Below are positions 27,296-36,398 of a stretch of DNA of 64,000 nt, piece by piece; position 1 is the stretch's first letter, and every line of letters starts with the position of its first letter. Origin of the DNA: Sulfurimonas autotrophica DSM 16294 (GTDB lineage: Bacteria; Campylobacterota; Campylobacteria; Campylobacterales; Sulfurimonadaceae); the NCBI RefSeq assembly GCF_000147355.1, contig NC_014506.1, positions 1,488,001 to 1,552,000 on the forward strand. The letters are read 5' to 3'. The position numbers and the translations under genes were made by a program. The notes under the pieces were generated by a model, which worked only from the letters and a program-made list of their open reading frames with translations, was not told the DNA's origin and made no database searches.

Positions 27296-28183
27296 ATGAA
27301 GATATTAATTATAGAAAACGAAGTTTATTTAGCCCAGAGTATCGCAACAAAATTAGGCGAGCTAGGTCATACATGTGAAATGTGTACATCAACAAGAGAT
27401 GCGATAGGAAGCAATAATTATGATGTTGTCCTTCTCTCAACAAATATTAATGGACAAGATTTCAATCCTGTTATTGAAACATTTAAAAACTCTATTGTTA
27501 TTTTAATGGTTTCATATATAAGCAATGACACAGTCTCCAAACCGCTAAGTGCCGGAGCCAAAGACTATATACTTAAACCATTTATGATTGAAGAACTGGT
27601 ACGAAAAATCGACCACTATCAAGATTATGAAAAACTCAAAAAGCGCAATGAAGCTTATGAAAAATATCTTGCACATTCATTTTTAAATACAAAGCATGAA
27701 CAAGATTTGGACAACATAGAACTGCCTCTTTTTGTCTCATCAAATTTTCAAAAATATGCAGATGCATTTGCATTTGAATATGCTCAAAAGAAAAATCTGC
27801 CTATACATTTTCTTTCTTTAAGCGATCCCAAAACACTAAATGAAATAGGCTCTCTCCCACAGAACTCAATCATATATATAATTGACTACCAAGTAGTCAA
27901 AAAAAGTGATAAAAAACGCTTCTGTGATCTTATCGAAGGTAAAAAAGCAATTATTGCCAGTAGTGATAAAATTGAAGAAGTGGCCCACCCTGTCATAGAA
28001 ATAAAAAGTGAAAGTAATGTTTTTGACAAGGGTGAAATTCTGCCTATTGAAGACTATGTAAAATTTATTGTTTTAAATTATCAAGATAAATACCCGGATA
28101 CTGAACTTTCAAAAAAACTTGGTATCAGCCGTAAAAGTTTATGGGAAAAGAGAAAAAAGTATGACATCATCAAGAAAAAATAA
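27296..28183 (+). CDS. receiver-like protein with Fis-type helix-turn-helix, phosphoacceptor missing
   Basis: A 295-residue response-regulator-shaped protein. The N-terminal receiver fold (1-115) keeps the switch Lys in YILKPF but has Glu7-Asn8 in place of the acidic pair, and Ser48 in VVLLSTNI where the phosphorylated Asp should be. A middle region (about 130-240) resembles the shell of a sigma-54 activator ATPase domain without any Walker motif. The C-terminus (TELSKKLGISRKSLWEKRKKYDI) is a Fis/NtrC-type helix-turn-helix. It is likely phosphorylation-independent. Its end overlaps the sat start by 23 bases. Confidence 0.8.
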   Translation: MKILIIENEVYLAQSIATKLGELGHTCEMCTSTRDAIGSNNYDVVLLSTNINGQDFNPVIETFKNSIVILMVSYISNDTVSKPLSAGAKDYILKPFMIEELVRKIDHYQDYEKLKKRNEAYEKYLAHSFLNTKHEQDLDNIELPLFVSSNFQKYADAFAFEYAQKKNLPIHFLSLSDPKTLNEIGSLPQNSIIYIIDYQVVKKSDKKRFCDLIEGKKAIIASSDKIEEVAHPVIEIKSESNVFDKGEILPIEDYVKFIVLNYQDKYPDTELSKKLGISRKSLWEKRKKYDIIKKK

Positions 28184-29351
28184 AACACTTTTTATAGATA
28201 AAGAAGCGGCCTCTGCACTCGAACTTGTTTCTGAATCTCTTTTAGCTCCTGTTACAAAACTCATGAATGAAAAAGAATTTCAAGAGGTTTTAAAAACAGG
28301 ACTCATAGACGGACAATCCTTTCCTTTTCCTTTCGTATTGGCACCTTCTGGAAAGAAGAACGAAGAGACCATCCAAGCATTGGAGCCAAATGAAGAGATC
28401 AGCATCATTTGCGACGGAGAAGAATTTGCGACACTCACAGTCGAAGATACTTTTAAAATTCATCCCAAAGAACGTGTCAAGCACATTTACGGTACAGACG
28501 ATTTAACGCATCCGGGAGTTATGGCAACCATTAAAAGAATCGGTAATTGGGCTCTTAGCGGAAACTATACAATATTGCACAAGACAAAAGATAAAAACAA
28601 AATCAAAATTCAACAGGCAAAAGAGCTTATCGGTACAAAACACACCAGCTCTTTAGTAATGGGTGCAAATCCGCTGCATCGCGCACATGAAAGACTCATT
28701 CGTCAAACACTTGAAAATACCGACTTGCTTGTTATATTTTTACTCAAACCTTATGACAGTGCAAACTTGAAATATGAAATAAGAAAAGAAGCCCTGGAAT
28801 ACTTTATAAATAATTTTCTGCCAAAAAATCGTGTGATAATTGTTCCACTTGAGAATAGTTATATTTTTGCCGGATACAATGAAATCATCATCGATGCTAT
28901 TGTTGCAAAAAATTACGGTTGTGACAGGCTTACTATCGGTCGTAATCATGCAGGTCTTGGTATGTTTTATGATTGTAACTCAAATAAGTCGATTATAGAC
29001 AGAGTAACCGGCATAGATATTGAAATAACAGTTGCAAGTGAATATGTATACTGTGACGAGTGCAAAACGCTTGTAAGTAAAAACACCTGTCCGCATGGGC
29101 AACATCATCAAATCTCTTATCATGCCGATTCAATTTTAGAACTTTTAGAGGCCGGGCTGTTACCGCCTGCCGTTTTAATCAGAAAAGAAATTTCATCATT
29201 TTTGCTCTCAAAACTTTTTCCAAACAGATTTAAAAATTTGGAAAAGCTCTACTATGACACATTTCCTGTAAAAGGCTTGCTCGAAGAGCATAATGAAAAA
29301 GATTTTTATCTTGAGCTTATGAAGCTTTATCAAACAACATCATTAACCTAA
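28161..29351 (+). CDS. sulfate adenylyltransferase-like protein with altered active site
   Basis: A homologue of ATP sulfurylase (396 residues from the ATG at 28161; an upstream in-frame GTG at 28119 is deep inside the preceding gene). The fold is clear from NPLHRAHERLI (170-180) and IGRNHAGLG (259-267), but the canonical Gln-Thr-Arg before NPLHRAHE is Met-Gly-Ala (167-169), Asp is Asn in GRNHAG, and the ISGTxxR loop reads ISYHADSI. Four Cys/His around 298-312 (CDEC, CPH) could bind zinc. The sulfate-binding residues are thus changed, so it may not be a working ATP sulfurylase. pgpA starts ten bases downstream. Confidence 0.75.
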   Translation: MTSSRKNKTLFIDKEAASALELVSESLLAPVTKLMNEKEFQEVLKTGLIDGQSFPFPFVLAPSGKKNEETIQALEPNEEISIICDGEEFATLTVEDTFKIHPKERVKHIYGTDDLTHPGVMATIKRIGNWALSGNYTILHKTKDKNKIKIQQAKELIGTKHTSSLVMGANPLHRAHERLIRQTLENTDLLVIFLLKPYDSANLKYEIRKEALEYFINNFLPKNRVIIVPLENSYIFAGYNEIIIDAIVAKNYGCDRLTIGRNHAGLGMFYDCNSNKSIIDRVTGIDIEITVASEYVYCDECKTLVSKNTCPHGQHHQISYHADSILELLEAGLLPPAVLIRKEISSFLLSKLFPNRFKNLEKLYYDTFPVKGLLEEHNEKDFYLELMKLYQTTSLT

Positions 29352-29360
29352 GGACATACA

Positions 29361-29867
29361 ATGAACTGGTTTTTTCTAACATTAGGGTATAGCGGACTTT
29401 CACCAAAAGCTCCTGGAACAATGGGAACATTAGTCTCACTGCCGCTGGGCATGGCAATACTTATATATTTTGATGCGACAACTCTTTTTTTGGCTGCACT
29501 GCTTATTTCTATTATTGCCATTAAGGTTATAAACAAATATGAAGAAGAGTCAGGGAACCATGATGACCAAAGAATAGTCATAGATGAACTTGCCGGTATG
29601 TGGTTCGCGCTCAGTGTTGCGCCTGCTGCAGGTGTTGCAATTGGTGAGATAATGAATCTGCAAAACGGATTTTTAATTCAGTCGCTGCTTTCTTTCGTCC
29701 TTTTTAGATATTTCGATATTACAAAACCTTCAATTATCGGCAGAATAGACCGCGAAGCAAAAGGCGGTGTCGGCGTTATGGGTGATGATATTGTTGCAGG
29801 TTTTGCAGCCGGAATATCTTCAGCTGCACTTTGGCAGGGATGGTTCTATCTTTCTAAAATGCTATAA
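29361..29867 (+). CDS. pgpA: phosphatidylglycerophosphatase A
   Basis: Membrane phosphatase of phosphatidylglycerol synthesis, 168 residues. The GYSGLSPKAPGTMGT start (about 8-22), DDQRIVIDELAGMWFA (about 68-83) and the C-terminal GGVGVMGDDIVAG (about 140-152) carry the conserved acidic residues of PgpA, with three or four hydrophobic helices between. It ends the plus-strand run from ispDF and is followed by a hairpin. Confidence 0.94.
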   Translation: MNWFFLTLGYSGLSPKAPGTMGTLVSLPLGMAILIYFDATTLFLAALLISIIAIKVINKYEEESGNHDDQRIVIDELAGMWFALSVAPAAGVAIGEIMNLQNGFLIQSLLSFVLFRYFDITKPSIIGRIDREAKGGVGVMGDDIVAGFAAGISSAALWQGWFYLSKML

Positions 29868-29884
29868 AATGCATATATAACTCT

Positions 29885-29902
29885 TAAAAAGTTTACTTTT
29901 TA
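29885..29902 (+). terminator. terminator-like hairpin between pgpA and ywbE
   Basis: TAAAAAGT and ACTTTTTA form a perfect eight-base stem around TT. The stem is AT-rich and therefore weak, but it sits centrally between two convergent genes and gives U-rich ends on both strands. Confidence 0.5.
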
Positions 29903-29921
29903 TAGCTTTAGGGGGTTGACA

Positions 29922-30116
29922 TTAATAGACCTCTTTTACGCGCCCTACTTCACCACTCATCAAACGAACTTTAATACCGTGGGGATGTGTCGCAGACTTT
30001 GTAAGAATATCTCTTACAATGCCGTCTGTTAAATATCCGGTACTCTGATCTTGCTTTAAAACAATGGCAACAGAAGCACCATGCTTTATATCTGCTCTTT
30101 TTTTACCGTCAAGCAT
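29922..30116 (-). CDS. YwbE-family small protein
   Basis: A 64-residue protein matching the DUF2196/YwbE family: the start MLDGKKRADIKHGASVAIV, the TGYLTDGIVRDILT core and an HPHGIKVRLMSGEVGRV end. The family is widespread and of unknown function, with a small beta-barrel look. Its ATG abuts the mscS stop (one shared base), so it is coupled to the channel gene. Confidence 0.85.
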   Translation of the reverse strand: MLDGKKRADIKHGASVAIVLKQDQSTGYLTDGIVRDILTKSATHPHGIKVRLMSGEVGRVKEVY

Positions 30117-31960
30117 TATATTTTTTCCTTTCCTGATTCTGTTTCGTTATAAATAGACAACGACGGGAATGCAAATTCCAAAGAGTTATTTTCAAAAATT
30201 ATCATTATTTTTTCCATAACATCTTGTTTAGTTTTAAGCCACTCTTCCCAGTCAACTGATTTTGAAAAACAGTATATCAAAATATTTATGCTGGAATCTC
30301 CAAACTCGTCAAGATAGACAAGCAGTGTCTTTTTAATCCCTTCAAGATCATCTTTTGAAACAAGCTTTGCCATATGCCCATATTCTATTTTATACTCATA
30401 CATTGTATCTTTTGTCGCTATTTGAGGATGATTTTGCAGCATCTCTTTAATCTCTTTTATTGCATTTTTAATATCTGCTTGTTTTGAGTCATATTTTATA
30501 CCCAATGTCATTTTTATTCTGCGGCCAAGTTTTCTTTTGTTCCAATTTTTTATATCTTTAGATGCAAAAATACCATTAGGAATAGCAATAAGTGCATTAT
30601 CAAAAGTTCTCAGTGTTGTCACACGCAGACCAATCTCGACAACAACACCTTCTTTACCATCTACTTCTATCCAGTCACCTTGAGAAAAAACATCGCTAAA
30701 AAGGACTGAGAGTGTTCCAAAAAAGTTTGAAATAGTGTCTTTTGCTGCAAATGCAACTGCAAAACCACCGATACCAAGACCAGAAAGCACTGCCGTTAAA
30801 TCTACTCCTGCAAAATAAAGAACAATTAACAAACCGATAATTACAATAAAAAAATTGATAATTTTTAGCCCGACATTAATCAGTTCACTTTTAATATTTG
30901 ATTTTTCTTTCTCAAAAGTGTTCAATTTAATAACCGCTGCAGTATTTACAATGATGTAAATAATAAGCGTAAAATAAAAACCGTAAATAATGTTAAATAT
31001 ACGGGAGACTTCCTCTATGGAGCTGAAGTTGTTGTATACATAAATCACCATATTTACATTGATAATCAATATAAGAACTTCTATGCTTTTACGAAGTTTT
31101 TCAAGTATCTGTTCAGAGTACCTGCTTAAAAAATCTATTTTGAGAAAAAGTTTTTGCAGTGCAATATAAAAAACTTTTCTTAAAAAGTAAATAACCAAAA
31201 TCAATAAAAAGATAATAATAAGTTTTACAACACTCAGTCCATAAGGTTCCAAAAGCCTATCGACTGTTTTAACTGAGGTAAATGAGTCTATAAAAACCAC
31301 AGGCTTGATAATATGATATTTTGAATATTTATTGAGTCTGTAGAGTTTATTTTCAGCCTTATATAAAAAGGCAATAAAGTCACTGTTAATTTCTTGCAAG
31401 GCATAATATTCACGTATATTTTGTTTTGTAGCTTTGAGGATGGAAGAATCATCTTGAAGCGCTAAAATATCTTTATAATCTTTTGTTGTTATTTTACTCA
31501 GCGCTTCCTGATTTTGTGCCGTGTAAATATTTAACTTCTCTTCAAAGTCATTTATTGTCGGCACATCTAAAGATAAGAGCACATTCTTAATAAGAATATT
31601 TTGGTTTTTTACTATTGCGTACGATTTAAGCTGCACCTCATCTCTAATTACCGCATATCCATTACCTGCGCGCTTATTGATAGAAATAATTTTTTTGAGT
31701 GAAAATATTTCGGTACTGTAATCTTGCACATTTTCAATGTAGTATTGTTTATTGGATATAATTTTATTTAATTCCTGATCATACAGATACTCCTGTTTTT
31801 GCACCAAATCTTCTATCTGTTCTTGTGATAGATTGGCATCATTCATTTGATAGACTAACTGCAGTTGCGTATCTATAAATTTTGAATATTTTACTTTTGC
31901 ATTAAGCGTAACTCCAAATGCAAATAGGACAAATACAAGTATTATTTTAAAGTTTTTAAT
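30116..31960 (-). CDS. MscS-type mechanosensitive channel with an ATT start codon
   Basis: Osmotic-release channel of the inner membrane. The C-terminal part is classic MscS: a pore helix GLGIGGFAVAFAAKDTISNFFG, then the beta domain with QGDWIEVDGKEGVVVEIGLRVTTLRT. Four or more further helices and a periplasmic coiled region precede it. The first ATG (31846) would leave out a clear signal peptide (KNFKIILVFVLFAFGVTLNA) encoded in-frame just upstream. That peptide begins at an ATT at 31960, five bases after AAGGAG, and there is no ATG, GTG or TTG between it and an in-frame TAG. I therefore set an ATT start, giving 614 residues. Confidence 0.88.
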   Translation of the reverse strand: MKNFKIILVFVLFAFGVTLNAKVKYSKFIDTQLQLVYQMNDANLSQEQIEDLVQKQEYLYDQELNKIISNKQYYIENVQDYSTEIFSLKKIISINKRAGNGYAVIRDEVQLKSYAIVKNQNILIKNVLLSLDVPTINDFEEKLNIYTAQNQEALSKITTKDYKDILALQDDSSILKATKQNIREYYALQEINSDFIAFLYKAENKLYRLNKYSKYHIIKPVVFIDSFTSVKTVDRLLEPYGLSVVKLIIIFLLILVIYFLRKVFYIALQKLFLKIDFLSRYSEQILEKLRKSIEVLILIINVNMVIYVYNNFSSIEEVSRIFNIIYGFYFTLIIYIIVNTAAVIKLNTFEKEKSNIKSELINVGLKIINFFIVIIGLLIVLYFAGVDLTAVLSGLGIGGFAVAFAAKDTISNFFGTLSVLFSDVFSQGDWIEVDGKEGVVVEIGLRVTTLRTFDNALIAIPNGIFASKDIKNWNKRKLGRRIKMTLGIKYDSKQADIKNAIKEIKEMLQNHPQIATKDTMYEYKIEYGHMAKLVSKDDLEGIKKTLLVYLDEFGDSSINILIYCFSKSVDWEEWLKTKQDVMEKIMIIFENNSLEFAFPSLSIYNETESGKEKI

Positions 31961-31970
31961 GAGAACTCCT

Positions 31971-33326
31971 TTATATGCCTTCAGCTATCATGGCATCGGC
32001 TACTTTTTTAAAGCCTGCAATATTTGCACCGTCTACATAGTTGCCTTCTACTCCATAATCCTTAGCAGTCAATGCAACACGTTTACATATCATACGCATG
32101 GTCTCTTTTAATTTTTCATCGACTTTGGCATAACTCCACTTACTCATAGAGGCATTTTGACTCATTTCAAATTCACTCACAGCCACGCCGCCTGCATTGG
32201 CAGCTTTTGCAGGAGCAAAACATATATTGTGCGACTGCAGCAATGCTATGGCATTTGGAGTAGAGGGCATATTTGCACCCTCAGACACACTTACACAGCC
32301 ATTTGCAATCAAATTTTGCGCATCAGCCTCATGCAGTTCATTTTGCGTAGCACATGGAAAAGCCGCATAGCATGGGATGTTCCAAACTGCCTGTGCTCCT
32401 TCAGGATACTCAAATACCGGCGTATATTTCGCCTCAGTATGTGTTTGTACATACTCCTCCAATGAGGTTCTTCGATTTAATTTTAATTCTTTTAAAAGTT
32501 CTAAATCTACTCCCCTTGAATCATAAATAGTTCCATGCGAATCAGAGCACGAAACCACTATGGCTCCAATCTGCTGTAATTTTTCTATAGCATGTAAAGC
32601 CACATTTCCTGCGCCGCTCACAATACAAATTTTTCCATCTAGCGGTTCTTTTTTTTCTATTTCAAGCATACTTTGTGTAAAATAGACAACGCCGTAACCC
32701 GTAGCTTCAGGTCGCATGAGTGAGCCGCCAAAGAAATACGGCTTACCTGTTAAGGCTCCTTCATAAGAAGATGTGATTTTTTTATATTCTCCAAACAAAT
32801 ACCCTATTTCACGAGAGCCCACACCAATATCACCTGCCGGTACATCAATACGCGGTCCTATATATTTATGCAGTTCTGTCATAAATGCAGTACAAAACTT
32901 CATAACTTCAAAATCACTTTTTCCTTTAGGATCAAAATCACTGCCTCCCTTCCCTCCACCGATAGGAAGCCCCGTCAGTGAATTTTTTAAAATTTGTTCA
33001 AAGCCTAAAAACTTCAACACACCCTCATTCACACTCGGATGAAAACGCAATCCCCCTTTATATGGTCCAAGTGCATTGTTAAACTGTACCCTGTAACCTG
33101 TATTGACCTGAATTTGATTATTATCATCTAGCCAGGTGACTTTAAATTTTATAATTCTGTCAGGGACTACAAGCCTGTCAAGAATTGCATATCTTGAGTA
33201 TTTCCCATCTGACTCAAGCAATGGAGCAATGGAATAAATCACTTCTTCCATTGCCTGATAAAATACATTATTCTCTGCACAATTACTATTTTCAAATTTT
33301 TTAATTTTAGTTTCTGCTATTGACAA
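31971..33326 (-). CDS. gdhA: NADP-type glutamate dehydrogenase
   Basis: Forms glutamate from ammonium and 2-oxoglutarate. The core blocks are GLRFHPSVN, GLPIGGGKGGSDFDPKGKS with the catalytic Lys, PAGDIGVGSREIGYLFG and the dinucleotide motif VSGAGNVALHA. I choose the TTG at 33326 as the start because GAAGGA lies seven bases upstream and the protein then begins SIAETKIKKF. That gives 451 residues, close to the usual 447-450. The longer reading from 33377 adds 17 unlikely residues. mscS follows ten bases later with its own ribosome binding site. Confidence 0.95.
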   Translation of the reverse strand: MSIAETKIKKFENSNCAENNVFYQAMEEVIYSIAPLLESDGKYSRYAILDRLVVPDRIIKFKVTWLDDNNQIQVNTGYRVQFNNALGPYKGGLRFHPSVNEGVLKFLGFEQILKNSLTGLPIGGGKGGSDFDPKGKSDFEVMKFCTAFMTELHKYIGPRIDVPAGDIGVGSREIGYLFGEYKKITSSYEGALTGKPYFFGGSLMRPEATGYGVVYFTQSMLEIEKKEPLDGKICIVSGAGNVALHAIEKLQQIGAIVVSCSDSHGTIYDSRGVDLELLKELKLNRRTSLEEYVQTHTEAKYTPVFEYPEGAQAVWNIPCYAAFPCATQNELHEADAQNLIANGCVSVSEGANMPSTPNAIALLQSHNICFAPAKAANAGGVAVSEFEMSQNASMSKWSYAKVDEKLKETMRMICKRVALTAKDYGVEGNYVDGANIAGFKKVADAMIAEGI

Positions 33327-33507
33327 AAAAAATCCTTCATTATTTATTTTATATATTATATATGAATTGTACCACATGCAAGAAAAAAAACTGATATTAT
33401 TTAAAAAAGTAACATAAATTGATAAAAATTTGATATTTTAAAAAATTCATAATATATAATATATTATTATGTTACAATATTGTGATTTAATTATAAGGAA
33501 CCTCTCC

Positions 33508-35421
33508 ATGTTTAGAAATAAAAGTATAAAAGAGCAGATGTGGCTGTTAACAATTGTTATAGTTGTATCACTCATCGGTGCAGCTGGATTTACATATTAT
33601 TCCCTCAATAGTATCGAAAAAGAGTTCAATGAAATAAAAGAAGCCTCAATAGATACATCCCTTACTATCTATGATATAGAAAAAAGAATGAACTATATCA
33701 GCAGAAACGACAGAGATGTTATGCTTGGTGGTAATTTGAAAAAAGACAAAAAAGAACTCAGAGAAAATATTAGTGCAATTGCGCAAAACTTCAAAAAACT
33801 AGAAACAGCATCAAAAAATGGTTCAAACAAAGAACTTTTGAAAAAAGCAAAATATTCAACACTGAAATTTATTAACGAAGCTTATAGGTATATAGATTCA
33901 TTAACAGTTGATGATATTAAAAACAACAAAGAAAAAATTTATCACATATATCATCAAAAACTCTCGCCTCTGGCTATGGAATCACGAAAATATTTCAAAA
34001 CTTTTGTAAAAAACAAAAAAGAGCAATTTGGTAAAGATATGGATAATATGAAAAATGCTATTACATTTTACAAATTATTCGTACTTGGATCAAGTTTTTT
34101 AATTATCATTATTTTATTTTTACTCACTACAAAAATCAGAACTTCTATGGTCTCCGGCATCAATAGATTCAGATGTTTGATAGAGACTGCCTCTAATGGC
34201 GATTTTAGTAAAAAAGATGAAATCAGAACACATGGAGACACCGAACTCGATGCTATGGGTAAAGCACTTAAAACCCTTATAGAACATACTGAAAATATGA
34301 TTCATGAAGTAAATAGTGCCATAACAAATGCATCGCAAGGTGACTTCAGTAAACCTATAAATACTGAAGGCATGCATGGAGAATTTTTGGTTGCAATTGA
34401 AAACGTCAGCAAAAGTATAGACTTTATGAAAGAACAGTATCAAAAAGCACAAAGAGATGCATTTAACTCACAACTCAGCGTTAAAAGTGTCAATGTATCC
34501 GAATCACTTACTGTTATTCAAGCTGATTTAAAAACAAATATAGACAATATTAAAGAAGTAACAAATGCCACAGATTCTGCTGCAAAACTGGCAAATGACT
34601 CTAGAGAAAACATTAATGATGTTGTCAATGAACTGCACGAGCTTAACGAGCAAGTAGGCACAAACCATGCAAATATAGATGAACTTGCTTCTCAAACAAA
34701 CAATATTACTTCGGTTATAGAACTTATTACTGATATTGCAGACCAAACAAACCTGCTTGCCCTAAATGCTGCCATAGAAGCAGCTCGTGCGGGTGAACAT
34801 GGTAGAGGGTTTGCAGTTGTTGCGGATGAAGTAAGAAAACTTGCAGAGCGTACACACAAAGCAACAAGTGAGATTTCAATCTCTATAAAATCACTTCAGC
34901 AAGGTATGAGTGAGATCCAAACTAGCTCTGAGGTGATGAAAGAGACCGTTGATGCTTCTACAGGTAAAATAGAAGAGTTTGAGACAACACTGATAGAACT
35001 TAGCGATAATTCTACAAAAATCGTTGACCAATCATACTTTATGGAAAACAGTATATTTGTAGTCTTGGCAAAAATAGATCATATATTATACAAATCACGT
35101 GCATACAACTCTTTGGTATCTTTGAAAAAGATCTTAAAAGCAGTAAGCTCACATGAGTGTAATCTCGGACAATGGTATGATCACGAAGGCAAAGAGCGAT
35201 TTAGCAATACTTCGGCATATTCTAAAGTGGCAAAACCACATAATATTGTACACACAAATGCAAATCATAATCTTGCTTATCTTGAGGTACAAAGTCCTGA
35301 GGAAGAGGTATTGCAGCATGCAGATGGCATTCTTCACAATTTTGAAGAGATGGAAAATGCTTCTGAAGAACTTTTTGCGCTTTTAGATACTATGCTTGTT
35401 GAGTCAAAAGAGACACATTAA
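33508..35421 (+). CDS. methyl-accepting chemotaxis protein with C-terminal zinc-binding CZB domain
   Basis: Chemoreceptor of 637 residues from the ATG at 33508 (AAGGA nine bases upstream). A membrane helix (about 10-32), a helical periplasmic sensor (about 33-185), a second helix (about 190-210) and HAMP precede the signalling hairpin, whose tip reads [20 protein letters not shown]. After it comes a CZB domain with [13 protein letters not shown] and KPHNIVH, whose His and Cys bind zinc in this family and have been linked to oxidant or pH sensing. It stands alone, divergent from gdhA. Confidence 0.92.
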   Translation: MFRNKSIKEQMWLLTIVIVVSLIGAAGFTYYSLNSIEKEFNEIKEASIDTSLTIYDIEKRMNYISRNDRDVMLGGNLKKDKKELRENISAIAQNFKKLETASKNGSNKELLKKAKYSTLKFINEAYRYIDSLTVDDIKNNKEKIYHIYHQKLSPLAMESRKYFKTFVKNKKEQFGKDMDNMKNAITFYKLFVLGSSFLIIIILFLLTTKIRTSMVSGINRFRCLIETASNGDFSKKDEIRTHGDTELDAMGKALKTLIEHTENMIHEVNSAITNASQGDFSKPINTEGMHGEFLVAIENVSKSIDFMKEQYQKAQRDAFNSQLSVKSVNVSESLTVIQADLKTNIDNIKEVTNATDSAAKLANDSRENINDVVNELHELNEQVGTNHANIDELASQTNNITSVIELITDIADQTNLLALNAAIEAARAGEHGRGFAVVADEVRKLAERTHKATSEISISIKSLQQGMSEIQTSSEVMKETVDASTGKIEEFETTLIELSDNSTKIVDQSYFMENSIFVVLAKIDHILYKSRAYNSLVSLKKILKAVSSHECNLGQWYDHEGKERFSNTSAYSKVAKPHNIVHTNANHNLAYLEVQSPEEEVLQHADGILHNFEEMENASEELFALLDTMLVESKETH

Positions 35422-35438
35422 TAACAAGACAAAGAGAA

Positions 35439-35810
35439 TCACTCCCAATCTTCATATTTGGAGTAGGAGTGCTTGTCTTTTTTATAACGTTTGGCATTTT
35501 TACTTTTTTCCAACTGGTTTGCACTGTAAAGCAGCTCTTCTTTAATATTATCAATATCTTCATTAGAGTCTTTATAAGCAATCATCTTTTTCACGAATTG
35601 TTGTAAATCTTGAAGTTCTCCCTTGTAAAGTTGTACTTCTTCAACACGGTTAAGAAGCTTTAGTGCATTGTCAATTTTTTTATTGTATTTTTCATTATCC
35701 AATGTGTCACTGTTGGACAAATATGACAAAATACTTTTTTGAAACCTTTGTAATGCTCTTATATAACGAAGTCTACTTGCATTCTCAATTACCTTTTTAG
35801 ATGCTGCCAT
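35439..35810 (-). CDS. hypothetical protein, helical and charged
   Basis: A 123-residue cytoplasmic protein that I do not recognise. It is predicted helical throughout, rich in Lys, Glu, Asn and Tyr, with no Cys, membrane segment or signal peptide. The C-terminus is strongly basic then Tyr/Asp-rich (KRYKKDKHSYSKYEDWE). It is convergent with the chemoreceptor gene and divergent from the rhodanese gene, so it is probably a single-gene unit. Confidence 0.7.
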   Translation of the reverse strand: MAASKKVIENASRLRYIRALQRFQKSILSYLSNSDTLDNEKYNKKIDNALKLLNRVEEVQLYKGELQDLQQFVKKMIAYKDSNEDIDNIKEELLYSANQLEKSKNAKRYKKDKHSYSKYEDWE

Positions 35811-35835
35811 TTTCGTCCTATTGTTTATTTGTTAG

Positions 35836-35841
35836 TATAAT
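35836..35841 (+). promoter_or_regulatory. -10 box for the rhodanese gene
   Basis: TATAAT, 36 bases before the ATG at 35878, in a T-rich stretch. Confidence 0.5.
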
Positions 35842-35877
35842 TATATCTAAGAACTCGAACAATATATGGAGAAAATA

Positions 35878-36276
35878 ATGAAAAAAATAATTTTTATGCT
35901 TATGGTGCTTGCTGTAACTTTATTCGCCGAGGTTCAGGATGAATATATATCAAAAGAGCTACTCAAACAAAATATTCCAATCGTCGACATTAGAACACCG
36001 GGAGAATGGAAAGAAACCGGTCTTTTAAAAGATGCCATTCCAATCATGTTTTGGGATGCAAAAGGTAATTATGATGCAAGAAAATTTTTAAATGAATTAA
36101 ATAAAAAGGTTGATACTACAAAACCTTTTGCCCTTATCTGCCATACAGGCAGCAGAACTTCTATGGTTGCTCCATGGCTGGCAAAAGAATTTGGATATAA
36201 GGTCATTAACTTAAAAGGCGGCATGGAATATGCTACAAAAGGCTTACATGTAAAGACTGTTCCTTACAAAAAATGA
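35878..36276 (+). CDS. exported single-domain rhodanese
   Basis: A periplasmic sulfurtransferase-like protein of 132 residues. The N-terminus MKKIIFMLMVLAVTLFA is a signal peptide ending near AEVQ. The rhodanese domain shows VDIRTPGEW (about 35-43) and the active-site loop CHTGSR with the catalytic Cys near residue 87, then NLKGGMEYATKG. I prefer the ATG at 35878 to the in-frame one 12 bases upstream because it gives a standard signal peptide. It overlaps the next small gene by four bases (ATGA). Confidence 0.9.
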   Translation: MKKIIFMLMVLAVTLFAEVQDEYISKELLKQNIPIVDIRTPGEWKETGLLKDAIPIMFWDAKGNYDARKFLNELNKKVDTTKPFALICHTGSRTSMVAPWLAKEFGYKVINLKGGMEYATKGLHVKTVPYKK

Positions 36277-36398
36277 ACAGAGTGACGACGATTTTAAAAT
36301 TTCTTTTTTTTCTAACACTGAGAATTGTACTTACATTTGGAGTGTTAGGATTTATAATTTTTTTGCTGTGGGGTTTTTTGTATCTTATCTTCTACTAA
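36273..36398 (+). CDS. 41-residue single-pass membrane protein
   Basis: A short open frame, start ATG sharing ATGA with the rhodanese stop and ending TAA at 36396-36398. The product begins MNRVTTILKFLF and is almost all hydrophobic (IVLTFGVLGFIIFLLWGF), giving one membrane helix with a basic start. The overlap points to translational coupling with the exported rhodanese. It overlaps the end of the convergent hypothetical gene by four bases. No family recognised. Confidence 0.6.
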   Translation: MNRVTTILKFLFFLTLRIVLTFGVLGFIIFLLWGFLYLIFY

